A DNA stretch of 64,000 nucleotides from Sporosarcina luteola (GCF_023715245.1 NZ_JAMBNV010000003.1:62001-126000), one strand, 5' to 3'. Shown: positions 1 to 8,793, counted from the first letter of the stretch. Numbers and translations are program-made. The notes: generated from the letters alone by a model not told the origin.

Positions 1-249
1 GCAGCGACAACATTCGGTCGTCAAGGTGTGCGTGTAAATGCGCTATTCCCTGGAATTATTGAAACACCTATGACGCAAAACCTAAGCGCATCCAAAGAGT
101 TGCTTGACCAACTCGTTCGCGCAACACCTTTGCAACGTCTTGGCAAGCCGGCCGATATCGCCAATGCAGCACTCTTCTTGGCAAGTGATGACTCTTCATA
201 TATTACGGGCGCGGAAATTGTCATCGACGGCGGCTTCTCTGCACAGTAA
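1..249 (+). CDS. SDR family oxidoreductase, C-terminal part
   Basis: This is the last 82 codons of a short-chain dehydrogenase/reductase; the start lies outside the window. The frame is open from base 1. It reads GVRVNALFPGIIETPMT, the usual SDR stretch after the catalytic YxxxK where the loop following NxxxPG closes over cofactor and substrate. It ends with SYITGAEIVIDGGFSAQ, the standard C-terminus of classical FabG-like SDRs, in which the last strand packs at the tetramer interface. SDRs are NAD(P)(H)-dependent cytoplasmic enzymes. The substrate cannot be told from this end. A terminator follows directly, so the gene ends its transcript. Confidence 0.9.
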   Translation, partial: AATTFGRQGVRVNALFPGIIETPMTQNLSASKELLDQLVRATPLQRLGKPADIANAALFLASDDSSYITGAEIVIDGGFSAQ

Positions 250-270
250 TTGAATAAGGGAATTTTGAAT

Positions 271-303
271 GAACCTAAATCATCGAATTTAGGTTCTTTT
301 TCT
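271..303 (+). terminator. Rho-independent terminator after the SDR gene
   Basis: A perfect 10-bp stem (GAACCTAAAT / ATTTAGGTTC) with a 6-nt loop is followed by TTTTTCT. It starts 22 bp after the SDR stop codon and separates that gene from the MarR gene. Confidence 0.85.
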
Positions 304-360
304 ATAACAGGGGCCGTATATGATAAAATGGTATTGCTTATTTAGAAAGTAGGAGAAAAA

Positions 361-774
361 ATGAAGGAAGAAACAATTTTTGACATCATACACAATATGG
401 ACAAGTTCACGAACAACTTGATCATTCAATGGAATAAATTATTCAATGAAGATTTGGGTGTATCCCATATACTCCTTCTCGGCCATTTAGCGTCCAATGG
501 GAAAAGCCGGCCTTCTGATATCGCGAAAGTACTTGGACTGACCCCTCCCACTGTTACTCATTTAACAGAGAAACTTGTCAAAAAGGAACTTGCCGTCCGC
601 TCTACTGATGAAGAAGACAGACGCATTGTTTACTTAACGATTACAGAAGCGGGAAATGAAATTTTACAACGCGCAAACCTCGAAGGCCAGGCACTGAGAA
701 AAAATTTGTTTGAAAAACTAACTCCCGAAGAGCAACAGCAAATGCTCCATATTTATCAGAAGTTGAATGAGTGA
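361..774 (+). CDS. MarR family transcriptional regulator
   Basis: A 137-residue protein with the MarR winged-helix layout: an N-terminal dimerisation helix, a recognition helix region (RPSDIAKVLGLTPPTVTHLT, about residues 50-70), a wing containing the DEEDRRIVYLTIT signature (about residues 82-95), and a C-terminal helix. The D-x-R-x5-LT wing pattern is diagnostic. It binds DNA as a dimer and usually represses its own and neighbouring genes in response to small aromatic ligands or oxidants. The ribosome binding site AGGAG lies 7 nt before ATG. It is monocistronic, followed by repeat elements; the regulated genes are not evident. Confidence 0.9.
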   Translation: MKEETIFDIIHNMDKFTNNLIIQWNKLFNEDLGVSHILLLGHLASNGKSRPSDIAKVLGLTPPTVTHLTEKLVKKELAVRSTDEEDRRIVYLTITEAGNEILQRANLEGQALRKNLFEKLTPEEQQQMLHIYQKLNE

Positions 775-783
775 TATTATCTT

Positions 784-930
784 GGTGCCTGTGCAGCACA
801 CTATTCAGTAAATACACTACAATTGCATAAATGAAATATGAGAAGCTAACCAAATCAACGGTGAGGTGGCTTCTTTTTGTATTACTATACTTTTTGTTGA
901 ATAGTCATAAATGTGTATCGCACAGGCACC
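784..930. repeat. 145-bp palindromic element, copy 1
   Basis: The element begins GGTGCCTGTGCAGCACAC and ends with the inverted form CGCACAGGCACC. Inside is a second stem, GAAGCTAACC against GGTGGCTTC. It shares long identical stretches with 2478-2623, 7749-7894 and 53339-53483 (for example TACACTACAATTGCATAAA). No reading frame is conserved among the copies. It resembles REP-doublet (REPIN) or MITE-like elements. Confidence 0.85.
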
Positions 931-1063
931 CAACCAATTCTGACAATACACTACAATTGCATAAAATAAATGAAGAAGCCAACCGTTGCAACATTGAGTC
1001 GGCATATATTAGTATTTTTATTACTTATCTTGAATTGTCATAAGTGTGTGTCACACAGGCACC
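931..1063. repeat. 145-bp palindromic element, copy 2 (left end missing)
   Basis: This follows copy 1 directly. It has the internal TACACTACAATTGCATAAA segment and the right end TGTCATAAGTGTGTGTCACACAGGCACC, but no GGTGCCTGTG left end. The two copies therefore share the junction CACAGGCACC, which suggests insertion at, or recombination through, the palindromic end. Confidence 0.75.
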
Positions 1064-1218
1064 TTTTAGGCACCTGCTTAAATTCCATACCAATGGTGTC
1101 TGAATGTTGGTATAATTATATAGTGATAGAGTGAAGTTTGGAATATGATAAGACAAGAAAGAGATGAAAACATAAATAAACAGATGATAAATAAATGAAT
1201 GAATCGGGGGGGATCGCC

Positions 1219-2451
1219 ATGAAGCTGGAACGTTTGCGTCAGTCATTTGAAGAGCTTGCAAGATTTACAGATGAAGGGGAAGGCATCAATCGGCTGGCTT
1301 ACACCGAAACCGAGCGGAATGCACGGGACTTCCTGATGAAGCAGCTAGAACTTGCGGGGCTGACAGTGCGGATCGACTATGCAGGAAACGTCATTGCCCG
1401 GCGGGAGGGGCGTTCTTCTGACCTGCCGGCTGTCGCGACCGGCTCTCACATCGACTCCGTCTATGCGGCGGGTGAATTTGACGGGACGGCGGGCGTCCTT
1501 GTTGCACTTGAAATCATGCGTTCTCTCGCAGATGAAGGAGTGGAGACAGAGCACCCACTTGAAGTCATCATTTTTGCATGCGAGGAGTCTGCACGCTTCG
1601 GGGCATCGACACTTGGAAGCAAAGCGATGTCAGGTCGTCTGGATCCGGCGTACACCCGGTCGCTGACGGACAAAAACGGCATTACGCTAATGCAGGCATT
1701 TGAAGAAAACGGACTCGATCTGGAAGAAGTACACTTGGCAAAACGCTTCAGGGATGAAATCAAAGCGTTTATCGAGCTGCATGTCGAACAGGGCCCTGTA
1801 CTCGAAAAGCAGGAGGCGTCAATCGGCGTGGTGACTGCCATTGCTGCGCCGATCCGTTTACATGTGCATATAGATGGAACAGCGGACCATTCCGGAACGA
1901 CGCCGATGGATTACCGTCATGATGCTTTACTTGGAGGCGCGGAAATCGCGCTTGCCGTCGAGAAAGCTGCACTCGCCGAGCTCGCGTACGGTACAGTCGG
2001 CACAGTCGGTGTCTTTTCCATAGAGCCAGGTGCGATGAATGTAGTGCCTGGCGCCGCGGATCTCTACGTCGATATTCGAGGCACGAATGTGGAATCACGC
2101 CAGCGCGTCGTCGATGTACTCGCTACAGCGGTGAACGACACCGCGAACAAACGCGGCCTGGATATTTGGATGGACGAAATGTCCCGTGAAGAACCCGTGC
2201 AAATGGACAGCGAACTCGTTACGGGATTGAAAGCAATCTGCGAAGAAAAAGGAGTGACTTGTCTCAAAATGCCAAGCGGCGCGGGGCATGACTCCATGAA
2301 TATGGCGTCACTCTGTCCGACTGCCATGATATTCGTCCCGTCGAAGGACGGACTTAGCCATAACCCAGCCGAATATACGTCAATGGAACAGCTGATGATT
2401 GGAGCGGATGTATTGCGCGCTTTCATGTTGAAACAGGCGAACGTTCTCTGA
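1219..2451 (+). CDS. M20 family Zn-dependent amidohydrolase (N-carbamoyl-L-amino acid hydrolase / allantoate amidohydrolase type)
   Basis: A 410-residue cytoplasmic enzyme. Metal-binding motifs of the AllC/HyuC/beta-ureidopropionase branch are present: GSHIDSV and FDGTAGV (first His and bridging Asp), ACEESARFG (Glu pair), LHVEQGP (His), and GAGHDSMNMA near the C-terminus (last His). The central dimerisation domain (about residues 205-320) carries the substrate-binding arginine region. Such enzymes cleave N-carbamoyl amino acids or allantoate, releasing CO2 and ammonia. I chose the ATG at 1219 because GGGGGG lies 6 nt upstream; an in-frame ATG at 1195 would add eight residues. No transport or hydantoinase gene is adjacent, so the substrate is open. 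Confidence 0.88.
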   Translation: MKLERLRQSFEELARFTDEGEGINRLAYTETERNARDFLMKQLELAGLTVRIDYAGNVIARREGRSSDLPAVATGSHIDSVYAAGEFDGTAGVLVALEIMRSLADEGVETEHPLEVIIFACEESARFGASTLGSKAMSGRLDPAYTRSLTDKNGITLMQAFEENGLDLEEVHLAKRFRDEIKAFIELHVEQGPVLEKQEASIGVVTAIAAPIRLHVHIDGTADHSGTTPMDYRHDALLGGAEIALAVEKAALAELAYGTVGTVGVFSIEPGAMNVVPGAADLYVDIRGTNVESRQRVVDVLATAVNDTANKRGLDIWMDEMSREEPVQMDSELVTGLKAICEEKGVTCLKMPSGAGHDSMNMASLCPTAMIFVPSKDGLSHNPAEYTSMEQLMIGADVLRAFMLKQANVL

Positions 2452-2477
2452 AAAACGAATTGCTTGGGAATTGTTTG

Positions 2478-2623
2478 GGTGCCTGTGCAGCACACTATTC
2501 AGTAAATACACTACAATTGCATAAAACAAATGAAGAAGCCAACCAAATGGAATGCCGGTTGACTTCTTCTCGTATTTATATACTTTTTATTGAATTGTCA
2601 TAAATGTGTGGTACACAGGCACC
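2478..2623. repeat. 145-bp palindromic element, copy 3
   Basis: Full-length copy with GGTGCCTGTGCAGCACAC at the left and GTGTGGTACACAGGCACC at the right. The inner stem is GAAGAAGCCAACC paired with GGTTGACTTCTTC. It fills the gap between two converging genes and ends 4 bp from the stop codon of the minus-strand gene. Confidence 0.88.
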
Positions 2624-2627
2624 TGAA

Positions 2628-3062
2628 TCAAGCCTTTTCGGCGATAGTGAAGTTTTGCAGATGCTTGGAACTAAGGCTAAAAGAAGTAACTTTTTTCTTC
2701 CACTGCTTGACTACATCAACGTGGTCATCGTAATGGTAAAGAAAGAAATTCATTTCTTTTTTTCTGCTTTTTATGTTGATGACATATGGAATCACAGCAG
2801 TCTCTGGATATAGAAACGATTTTTCAGTACCTGGGAATATATGATTTCTCTTTACGTATTGAGCTTCATTATAATATTCACTAAATCGATTTTTTTCTTC
2901 CTTTTCTAAGTGTGTTCCGTTAAATGTGATAGTTATATCGTTCGGGTCAAGTTTTGGATGAGTTGTAAATTTATTCAAAAACCATCCTACAAGTGCGCTT
3001 GTGGGACTCGTTATAAATATAATAATTGCTCCGATCACTATAGCAATAATCGTCCATATCAT
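2628..3062 (-). CDS. YfmQ family protein, membrane-anchored
   Basis: A 144-residue protein with one N-terminal membrane helix (residues 2-28), then a soluble domain. The stretch FNGTHLEKEEKNRFSEYYNEA, the motif HIFPGTEKSFL and the YHYDDHVDVVKQWKKK segment match my recollection of the Bacillus YfmQ family, whose function is unknown. The gene stands alone and converges on the M20 amidohydrolase gene across a repeat. Nothing in the sequence suggests an enzymatic role: no conserved Cys/His cluster and no nucleotide-binding motif. Confidence 0.7.
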   Translation of the reverse strand: MIWTIIAIVIGAIIIFITSPTSALVGWFLNKFTTHPKLDPNDITITFNGTHLEKEEKNRFSEYYNEAQYVKRNHIFPGTEKSFLYPETAVIPYVINIKSRKKEMNFFLYHYDDHVDVVKQWKKKVTSFSLSSKHLQNFTIAEKA

Positions 3063-3223
3063 TTCCTATCAACTCCGTTATCTGTAGGTGCTTGTAGTAT
3101 GTATTATCGTAACAGATTGATTTGATATTGTGTTTGACAAATTAGTAACTTTTGTAACTAACCAAGTAAGAATTGAAAATGTTACTCGTTCAAAACTAGA
3201 TTATAGGAAAGGCAGGAACGGTT

Positions 3224-3766
3224 ATGATATTGTGGTTTCGGCAATTGCCACAGCCAAGACTGGATTTGTCAGAATGGAAACCTTTCATTGAAAATGCTTG
3301 GTTTCGAAAGCATTATATGAAGTTTGTTTATCTGTTAATGGCTGCTTTTTTTCTTGGGCCATACTGGTTCTGCAAAGGGAGTTTTACTCATATGACAAAA
3401 TTTTCCATACTTTTCATCGTTATATTGGTTTTTGTTAGTCACGAAGCCCTTCATATACTTGTCATAAACAAGAAAGGCGATATGAGCTTAACGTTCAAAG
3501 GAATCTATTTTTGGCTCAATACAAATGCAGTACTTTCTAAAAAGAGATTTTGGATCTTTATGAGCTTACCTTTTATCGTATTAACGATTATCCCAGCTAT
3601 TACGTCGTTCTATGTATCGGGCGATTTCAAAGCACTCATTTTATTTGTCAGCTGGTTTAATTTAATAATTTCTGCTTCCGATATAGTTAATTCATTTTTG
3701 ATTTTAATAAAACCAAATAGTTCTGTGTTTTGCAGGGGGTACTACCGAATAAAAGAAAATCATTGA
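3224..3766 (+). CDS. DUF3267 domain protein, putative membrane zincin
   Basis: A 180-residue integral membrane protein with about four hydrophobic segments (about residues 32-52, 57-75, 107-128 and 135-160). The second contains HEALH, an HExxH-type zinc-binding motif, typical of DUF3267 (putative zincin peptidase). In this family the motif sits in or near the membrane, as in site-2 proteases, but activity has rarely been shown. A purine-rich AGGAAAGGCAGGA stretch precedes the ATG. The gene is monocistronic. Confidence 0.75.
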   Translation: MILWFRQLPQPRLDLSEWKPFIENAWFRKHYMKFVYLLMAAFFLGPYWFCKGSFTHMTKFSILFIVILVFVSHEALHILVINKKGDMSLTFKGIYFWLNTNAVLSKKRFWIFMSLPFIVLTIIPAITSFYVSGDFKALILFVSWFNLIISASDIVNSFLILIKPNSSVFCRGYYRIKENH

Positions 3767-3993
3767 GTTGTTGATATTTCGGTGCACACTATTCAACTGC
3801 CTATAGGATTCGGCGCTTTTTATTTGCGAGCTATACAAATTCGCCCAATAATAAAGCATACCAATTGTTATGCTTCGTCCTCTATTGGTTTTCAGTCTTT
3901 TCACCTATTTTATAAATATAGTCGTTTACACATAGGAACGGTTGTGACTCGTATTCGTATAAAAGAAATAGATCAAGCAAAGGGGTGTGTGAA

Positions 3994-5418
3994 ATGAAGC
4001 GTAACAACAATAAATTCGCACTGGCGTTGATTGGTTGTCTAATGCTAGCTGCATGTAGTGATAAGCCGGAGCCAGAAGTAAAGTCGGAGGTCACAGTAGC
4101 AGCAGATGAAGGCAAAACAAAGCCGGTCGCCGCCGATGAGCAAATACCTAAAGCAGCGCGGACGATAGAGGAGATGATTGCCCAGCCTGCCGGCAAGTTA
4201 GTGGAAGCGCATATGGACCCCGAAATCGAAGCGGCAAGGACGGTCAATTGGGTTTATTATCATCGATTCTATGAAGATACGTTCAAAGGGATCATGGAGA
4301 AAGAGTTGCCTACATATTTAGAGGAGCATCCGGATTTGAGCGCGGACGAGATATATGATTATCTTGTGTATCAATTGGGTTCGGGGCAATACTCAACATT
4401 CTATGACCCGTTAACGGCTTATGCGCATGGATATGTCATGCCGGAGTTGCCGGAAGGCGAGGATGAAATTGAGATTGCGAAGAGACAACAGACGAATGTA
4501 GTCATCTTGATGGATGCAAGCGGAAGCATGAAGGCGGAAATTGGTGGCGAGTCGCGTATGTCTCTTGCGAAGCAGGCAATCGAGGAATTCACTAGCCAGC
4601 TGCCCGAAGACGTCAATGTCTCCTTATTTGCGTACGGCCATAAAGGAGCCGGGACGGAAGCGGATAAACAGCTTTCTTGCAGTTCGATTGATGAACTATA
4701 CCCGCTTGGAGCGTACAATGCAGATTCTTTCGCAACAGCAATGGATTCATTCCAGGCTAGCGGCTGGACACCATTAGCGGGGGCGATGGAAAAGGCGCAT
4801 GAGTACCTTTCCTCTTATGACAAAGAGCAGTACAGGAATATCGTTTATATCGTAAGTGATGGCGTTGAGACGTGTGACGGAAATCCTGTTGCCGCTGCGA
4901 AACAGCTGCATGACAGCGAGATCGAGGCGAAGGTAAATATAATCGGCTTCGACGTCGATGATGAAGGACAAAATCAGCTAAAAACAGTGGCGGAAGCTGG
5001 CGGCGGTGAATATGCGACAGTGCGCAACCCGTCTGAATTTGAAGGGGTGATTATAAAGAAATGGAAGCCGAGCATGATGCAAGTGATGAGCCAACAAGGC
5101 GTCAAGCTCCATGAGTTGGTTCATCAAAAGGAAGCGCTCATTGCAATCCATGATCCACTCAGTAATCTTTCGGAGCGAGAGAAAACCCGGATCACCAATG
5201 CAGTCGCTGAATTGAAGAAAAAAAAGCTTATTGACGATGAAAAAGCGAACGAGGTAACAGAGATTGCAAAGGAAATGGGCGAGCTGCGCTCAGCACATTT
5301 CAGTGAAATAAAAGAGCAGAAGAGTGAAGAAGCAACGAAGGCGAAGGATGAGATCGACGCGAAGGTGGAAGCGTGGAAAGAAAAGTGGTCTTCTGAATTA
5401 GAGAAGGATGAAAAGTAG
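3994..5418 (+). CDS. VWA domain-containing lipoprotein
   Basis: A 474-residue exported lipoprotein. The signal peptide ends in LMLAAC with the lipidated Cys at residue 21. A von Willebrand A domain starts near residue 168 with the MIDAS motif DASGSM, followed by VSDGVETC and the Thr-containing SGWTPLAGAM segment, so metal-dependent ligand binding is likely intact. The last 120 residues are highly charged and predicted helical (many EK and EE pairs). The start is ATG 3994 with AAAGGGG upstream; a GTG at 3985 is possible but poorly placed. It probably acts outside the cell membrane as a binding or scaffold protein; the partner is unknown. Confidence 0.85.
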   Translation: MKRNNNKFALALIGCLMLAACSDKPEPEVKSEVTVAADEGKTKPVAADEQIPKAARTIEEMIAQPAGKLVEAHMDPEIEAARTVNWVYYHRFYEDTFKGIMEKELPTYLEEHPDLSADEIYDYLVYQLGSGQYSTFYDPLTAYAHGYVMPELPEGEDEIEIAKRQQTNVVILMDASGSMKAEIGGESRMSLAKQAIEEFTSQLPEDVNVSLFAYGHKGAGTEADKQLSCSSIDELYPLGAYNADSFATAMDSFQASGWTPLAGAMEKAHEYLSSYDKEQYRNIVYIVSDGVETCDGNPVAAAKQLHDSEIEAKVNIIGFDVDDEGQNQLKTVAEAGGGEYATVRNPSEFEGVIIKKWKPSMMQVMSQQGVKLHELVHQKEALIAIHDPLSNLSEREKTRITNAVAELKKKKLIDDEKANEVTEIAKEMGELRSAHFSEIKEQKSEEATKAKDEIDAKVEAWKEKWSSELEKDEK

Positions 5419-5430
5419 TTAGCATAAGTA

Positions 5431-5465
5431 AATGGCGGTACCTGATAACTACAGATACCGCCATT
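5431..5465. terminator. Bidirectional terminator
   Basis: A perfect 10-bp stem AATGGCGGTA / TACCGCCATT lies between two converging genes, 12 bp after one stop codon and 5 bp before the other. It can serve both strands. Confidence 0.7.
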
Positions 5466-5470
5466 GTTCA

Positions 5471-5902
5471 TTATGAGGATTGATTTGTTTGTTCTGCGTA
5501 TTGTTTAAAGTTATTTAAAATCGCCTGCCAACCTTGTCGTTGAAATTCGACTGGATTTTCAGTTTCAGCGTCAAACGTTTCAATGACCTCAGTTTCGTTT
5601 CCTTGATCTGTAAAGATGATGTTGACTTTTCTTCCATCTCCCATTGTATAAGAAATCACCTCATGTAATTTCACTTCATCATAGACTCCACCAAAATCGA
5701 ACCCCATGCTACTATCTTTTGCTTCCATTCTTGAAACAAATTTCCCACCTGCTCTAAGATCATTCTCAGCAAATGGTGTATGCCAATCATCAGATGGACT
5801 GTTCCATTTTTTTATATGACTTGGATCTGTCCAATACTCCCAAACTTTTTCCACTGGTGCTTGAACAGTGGCTTCTACTGTAAGTTCCTCAAATGCTCCC
5901 AT
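5471..5902 (-). CDS. SRPBCC family protein (AHSA1-like, START-fold)
   Basis: A 143-residue single-domain protein. It begins with the family pattern VEATVQAPVEKVWEYWTDP, followed by HIKKWNSPSDDWHTPF, and ends with a long C-terminal helix (GWQAILNNFKQYAE). This is the Bet v1/START helix-grip fold of the AHSA1 branch, which binds hydrophobic ligands in a central cavity. Many Bacillus homologues are stand-alone and uncharacterised. The ribosome binding site GAGGTGG precedes the ATG. No neighbouring gene suggests a ligand. Confidence 0.88.
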   Translation of the reverse strand: MGAFEELTVEATVQAPVEKVWEYWTDPSHIKKWNSPSDDWHTPFAENDLRAGGKFVSRMEAKDSSMGFDFGGVYDEVKLHEVISYTMGDGRKVNIIFTDQGNETEVIETFDAETENPVEFQRQGWQAILNNFKQYAEQTNQSS

Positions 5903-6094
5903 GTTTCTCCACCTCGTAATTTGAATTTGTCTTCGTTACCTATGATTAGCTTACACCATTATAATAAACCTACATAGGAAAGACTATTCTAACAATCGAT
6001 TGTTAGATGAAGGCAAAAAACAGGAGAAGTGGTTCTTCATGTTGAATTGAATTAAAGAAGTAACGTGAAATAGAAAGGAGAGGGAGGAGGGGAA

Positions 6095-6403
6095 ATGAAA
6101 AAAACGTCTGTTTTCTTACTTTTATTTGTATTATTGATACTAACTTCTTGTGGTGGAAAATCATCGACGACTTCTTTCTTAAAAGTTACTGAAAAAGGAC
6201 ATTCGGACAATTATGAGGAATACTGGATTAAAGCTTACGATCCGAATAATGAAACTGAAGACGTAGCTTTTAAAATCATGGTCGATGAAGTAATGGTTTG
6301 GAATCTAATAGAGGAAGATAAAGAGTATTTTACAACTTATTCAAAAACAGGGAATAAACCTTGGACCTTAATTCACATAGAGCATACTCTGTATCGAGAA
6401 TGA
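6095..6403 (+). CDS. Small lipoprotein of unknown function
   Basis: A 102-residue protein with a hydrophobic signal peptide ending LILTSC; the Cys at residue 19 would be lipidated. The mature part is short, acidic and probably beta-rich. It has no recognisable catalytic motif. A strong purine-rich site (AAAGGAGAGGGAGGAGGGG) precedes the ATG. It stands upstream of the decayed CC/Se-motif gene with a 39-bp gap. Function unknown. Confidence 0.75.
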   Translation: MKKTSVFLLLFVLLILTSCGGKSSTTSFLKVTEKGHSDNYEEYWIKAYDPNNETEDVAFKIMVDEVMVWNLIEEDKEYFTTYSKTGNKPWTLIHIEHTLYRE

Positions 6404-6442
6404 AATAATCCATATTAGAAAAGGTGAAAGAAAGGAATAGGG

Positions 6443-6714
6443 ATGCAAATAGAGTTAGTTGCAAATGTGAAAAGGTGGCTTCAGTCAAAAGGTGAGCACG
6501 TTTCAGTAAAAACAATTCATGTGAATACTTGCTGTGCTCCTCCTATTCAGGAGATATTTATTCATCTAGGAAAACCGGAAGATTACATAATTATAAAGAA
6601 ATTAATGTAGATAACTTATCAATTTTTGTTGAAAATCATCTTTCGTTAAATGAAAGAATGAAGTTTAAGCTTACGGAGATGGGCATTTTCAAAAAAAATA
6701 CAGCCAAGTTTTAG
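6443..6714 (+). pseudogene. CC/Se-motif family protein gene, frameshifted
   Basis: The ATG at 6443 (AAAGGAA upstream) opens a frame reading VANVKRWLQSKGEHVSVKTI, then a vicinal Cys pair in NTCCAPPIQEI, then GKPED. It then stops at a TAG near 6610. The frame one base over continues HNYKEINVDNLSIFVENHLS to the stop at 6714, the expected second half of the small Bacillales family often named CC/Se motif (seleno)protein. The shift falls near 6576-6594. The Cys pair corresponds to the Cys/Sec site of the family. This is either a real pseudogene or a single-base sequence error; the neighbouring VOC gene is also broken, which favours decay. Confidence 0.65.
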
Positions 6715-6863
6715 AGGGGATTGGAGGGAATATGGCTAACGATTAAATAATGTAAAAATATGTCAAGTGTGCTGGTTGATTTTCGTGGTTTGTGAAGAGT
6801 TACACTTAAATTAACAGGGCAGTTTAGTGGAAGAAGCAGATCTTCTAAAAAGGGGCATTTAAT

Positions 6864-7278
6864 ATGGCAAAGCGATGGGGATATCCATATTTATTTTGTA
6901 ACGATTGTGGAGAAAATGAAGTGGTTTTACTCTGATATACTTCAGTTAAACCTTATATGCGATGATAAAGGTTCGATTACTCTTAAGATTGGAAATCACC
7001 AATTAAGTATTGAGTACAATGCAGAATATAACCAACCACCAAACAAGTTTTCCATACAACCAGGGTGGAGAGGTGGAACAGAACTGAGTGTAGGGTGATC
7101 ATTAGAATGTGATAGAGAAGATTTCAATGAGATTGCCCATACCGTATTAAGTAATCAAATACCAAAATATTATCTTGAACCCAAATGGAAAGGGTATTGG
7201 AGTTTTCCTGTTTTAGATCCAATGAATAATACAAAAGAATATTCACTAATAGATCTACAAGCGAGAAAAGTGGTTTAA
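6864..7278 (+). pseudogene. VOC (glyoxalase-like) family protein, decayed
   Basis: From GTG 6907 the frame reads MEKMKWFYSDILQLN, the typical start of the first beta-alpha-beta unit of a vicinal oxygen chelate protein. It runs to an in-frame TGA at 7096-7098, after which the same frame continues (ECDREDFNEIAHTVLSN, then YWSFPVLDPMNNTKEYSL) to TAA at 7278. The last part matches the usual VOC end, where the D-P-x-N strand precedes the metal-ligand strand. The expected N-terminus (GDIHIYFV) is in the same frame but is reached from the ATG at 6864 only with a one-base shift. At least two lesions therefore make this a pseudogene. Confidence 0.65.
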
Positions 7279-7493
7279 GAAATATACCTTTTTCACGAAC
7301 GGGTGCTTTACATGAAGATAGGATCTGCATAGACGGCTCTAGTTCCTTGTTCAACTAAAGGAGCAGGTCTGTTGAAGAAGGATAATCGCAATTGCGTTTA
7401 ATTACCATTGCAAATTGTTTTCCTAATGTTGATAATCAATATAGTATTCGTCAACATCCGTGCTGTAAGGGAAATAGTAAAGGGGTTAAATGC

Positions 7494-7682
7494 ATGAGAA
7501 CAAAGGTCACTGTAACTCTAAATGATTACGAAATGAAAAAACTCAAACTAGTAGCAGAAATGCATGGGAAGAACGTTTCGGCAATCGCAAAATTAGGCGT
7601 ACAGCATTACCTTGATCGATTTATCGATTTTGTATTAGAAGAATTAGAAGAAGAAAAAGAAAAGTCCTCCATTGTACATTGA
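7494..7682 (+). CDS. Small ribbon-helix-helix-like protein
   Basis: A 62-residue protein. The N-terminus RTKVTVTLNDYEMKKLKL (a strand rich in alternating Val/Thr, then a helix) and the following HGKNVSAIAKLGVQHYLDRF helix give the beta-alpha-alpha pattern of MetJ/Arc/CopG DNA-binding domains. A Glu/Lys-rich tail follows. The start is ATG 7494 with AAGGGG 8 nt upstream. CopG-type proteins bind DNA as dimers and often act as antitoxins or copy-number regulators, but no toxin gene is next to it. The function is inferred from fold pattern only. Confidence 0.6.
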   Translation: MRTKVTVTLNDYEMKKLKLVAEMHGKNVSAIAKLGVQHYLDRFIDFVLEELEEEKEKSSIVH

Positions 7683-7748
7683 AATATCTTGGCGTGAGGG
7701 TACCTATAGATGGCATGCAAGAGGTAAATCATTAAAAATTATCTTTCC

Positions 7749-7894
7749 GGTGCCTGTGCAGCGCACAATTCAGACTATACACTACAATTGCATGAAGTAA
7801 TTAAAGAAGTCAATCAACTCAACAGTCGATTGACTCCTTTTTGTATATATATCATTAATGATGAATTGTCATAAATGTGTGGTGCACAGGCACC
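7749..7894. repeat. 145-bp palindromic element, copy 4
   Basis: Full-length copy (GGTGCCTGTGCAGCGCAC ... GTGTGGTGCACAGGCACC). Its inner stem, GAAGTCAATC with GATTGACTCC, differs in sequence from the other copies but still pairs. It lies just downstream of the minus-strand VCBS gene. Confidence 0.88.
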
Positions 7895-7909
7895 CTTGGC
7901 TTGCTATCA

Positions 7910-8635
7910 CTACACCTGCGCACCATATATAGCTAAATACTGTTCCTGCAATACAAATCCATTATTACTCCATCCAAGTGTATTCAGAATATAACCTAAT
8001 CCATCCCCATGATATCTTCCGGATATTTTTTGATAAGCTAACAGTTCGTAGACTCCGTTGGCATCAAAATCAACTGGATATAAGCCGCTTAATGGATCCA
8101 CAAATCCGGTAATCGGGCTTTTCAGCTTGCCATCCCTATCATATATTTCATTTAAATAGTCCGCTCCTCTGAGTGATATATCAATAATATATCTCTCGTC
8201 ATTCGGTCTGCTAACAACTTCAACCTTATAATTGTCTTGATACGTGACCTCATAGTGGAATTGATTATTATAAACATCAGAATCAAAAAGGATTCTCGCC
8301 ATATTCCCGGCAAAGGAAACAATGTAATAGTTTATAATTCCACCACTGCCGCCCGTAGCAATACCTATTACGATCTGATCTACGCCATCCCCTGTGAAAT
8401 CTCCCAAGAACAGTGTCGGGTTATAGCCAACATTGTTATGAAGCGGAATCATTGTCGTTATTCCTGTTCTACCGTCCCTAACGTGAAGCGTTATATTTTG
8501 GATAAATGGACTATCAGCCGTTTTTGAGCCAGTGAGATAGATTTGATCGATCACTGTATCACCCGTTACATCTCCACTAACAAACGCCACAACACCTGGA
8601 TAGCCCATAGCAGCTGAAACAACTGAATTATTCAT
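7910..8635 (-). CDS. VCBS/FG-GAP repeat protein
   Basis: A 241-residue protein without a signal peptide. Three Asp-rich calcium-type loops recur in beta-propeller blades: GDVTGDTVIDQIYL (about residue 21), GDFTGDGVDQIVIG (about residue 83) and VDFDANGVYELLAY (about residue 200). This is the VCBS/FG-GAP repeat pattern; three clear blades is fewer than a complete seven-blade propeller, so others may be degenerate. The lack of a secretion signal in a spore former makes a spore-surface role possible, but that is inference. The ATG has a strong GGGGGG-type ribosome binding site. Confidence 0.75.
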   Translation of the reverse strand: MNNSVVSAAMGYPGVVAFVSGDVTGDTVIDQIYLTGSKTADSPFIQNITLHVRDGRTGITTMIPLHNNVGYNPTLFLGDFTGDGVDQIVIGIATGGSGGIINYYIVSFAGNMARILFDSDVYNNQFHYEVTYQDNYKVEVVSRPNDERYIIDISLRGADYLNEIYDRDGKLKSPITGFVDPLSGLYPVDFDANGVYELLAYQKISGRYHGDGLGYILNTLGWSNNGFVLQEQYLAIYGAQV

Positions 8636-8793
8636 GATACCCCCCTTTCCATAAAGACTATAGATATATCTATCCTATGGGTTATTGGACTGATTGCTAC
8701 TACTTGTGATGGGATCATCGAAGCTGGTAAGATCGGTGACTATAAAAATCAAAGAACGGGTAGAGGATATATAGAATTGGGAGGTAACTAATA

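Noticed and set aside
7096-7098. In-frame TGA as a selenocysteine codon
   Set aside because: The neighbouring N-terminal frameshift shows the gene is decayed, and VOC proteins do not use Sec here.
8641-8791. Open frame ending DGIIEAGKIGDYKNQRTGRG before yflT
   Set aside because: Looks coding-like but has no start codon or ribosome binding site; perhaps a gene fragment, not called.
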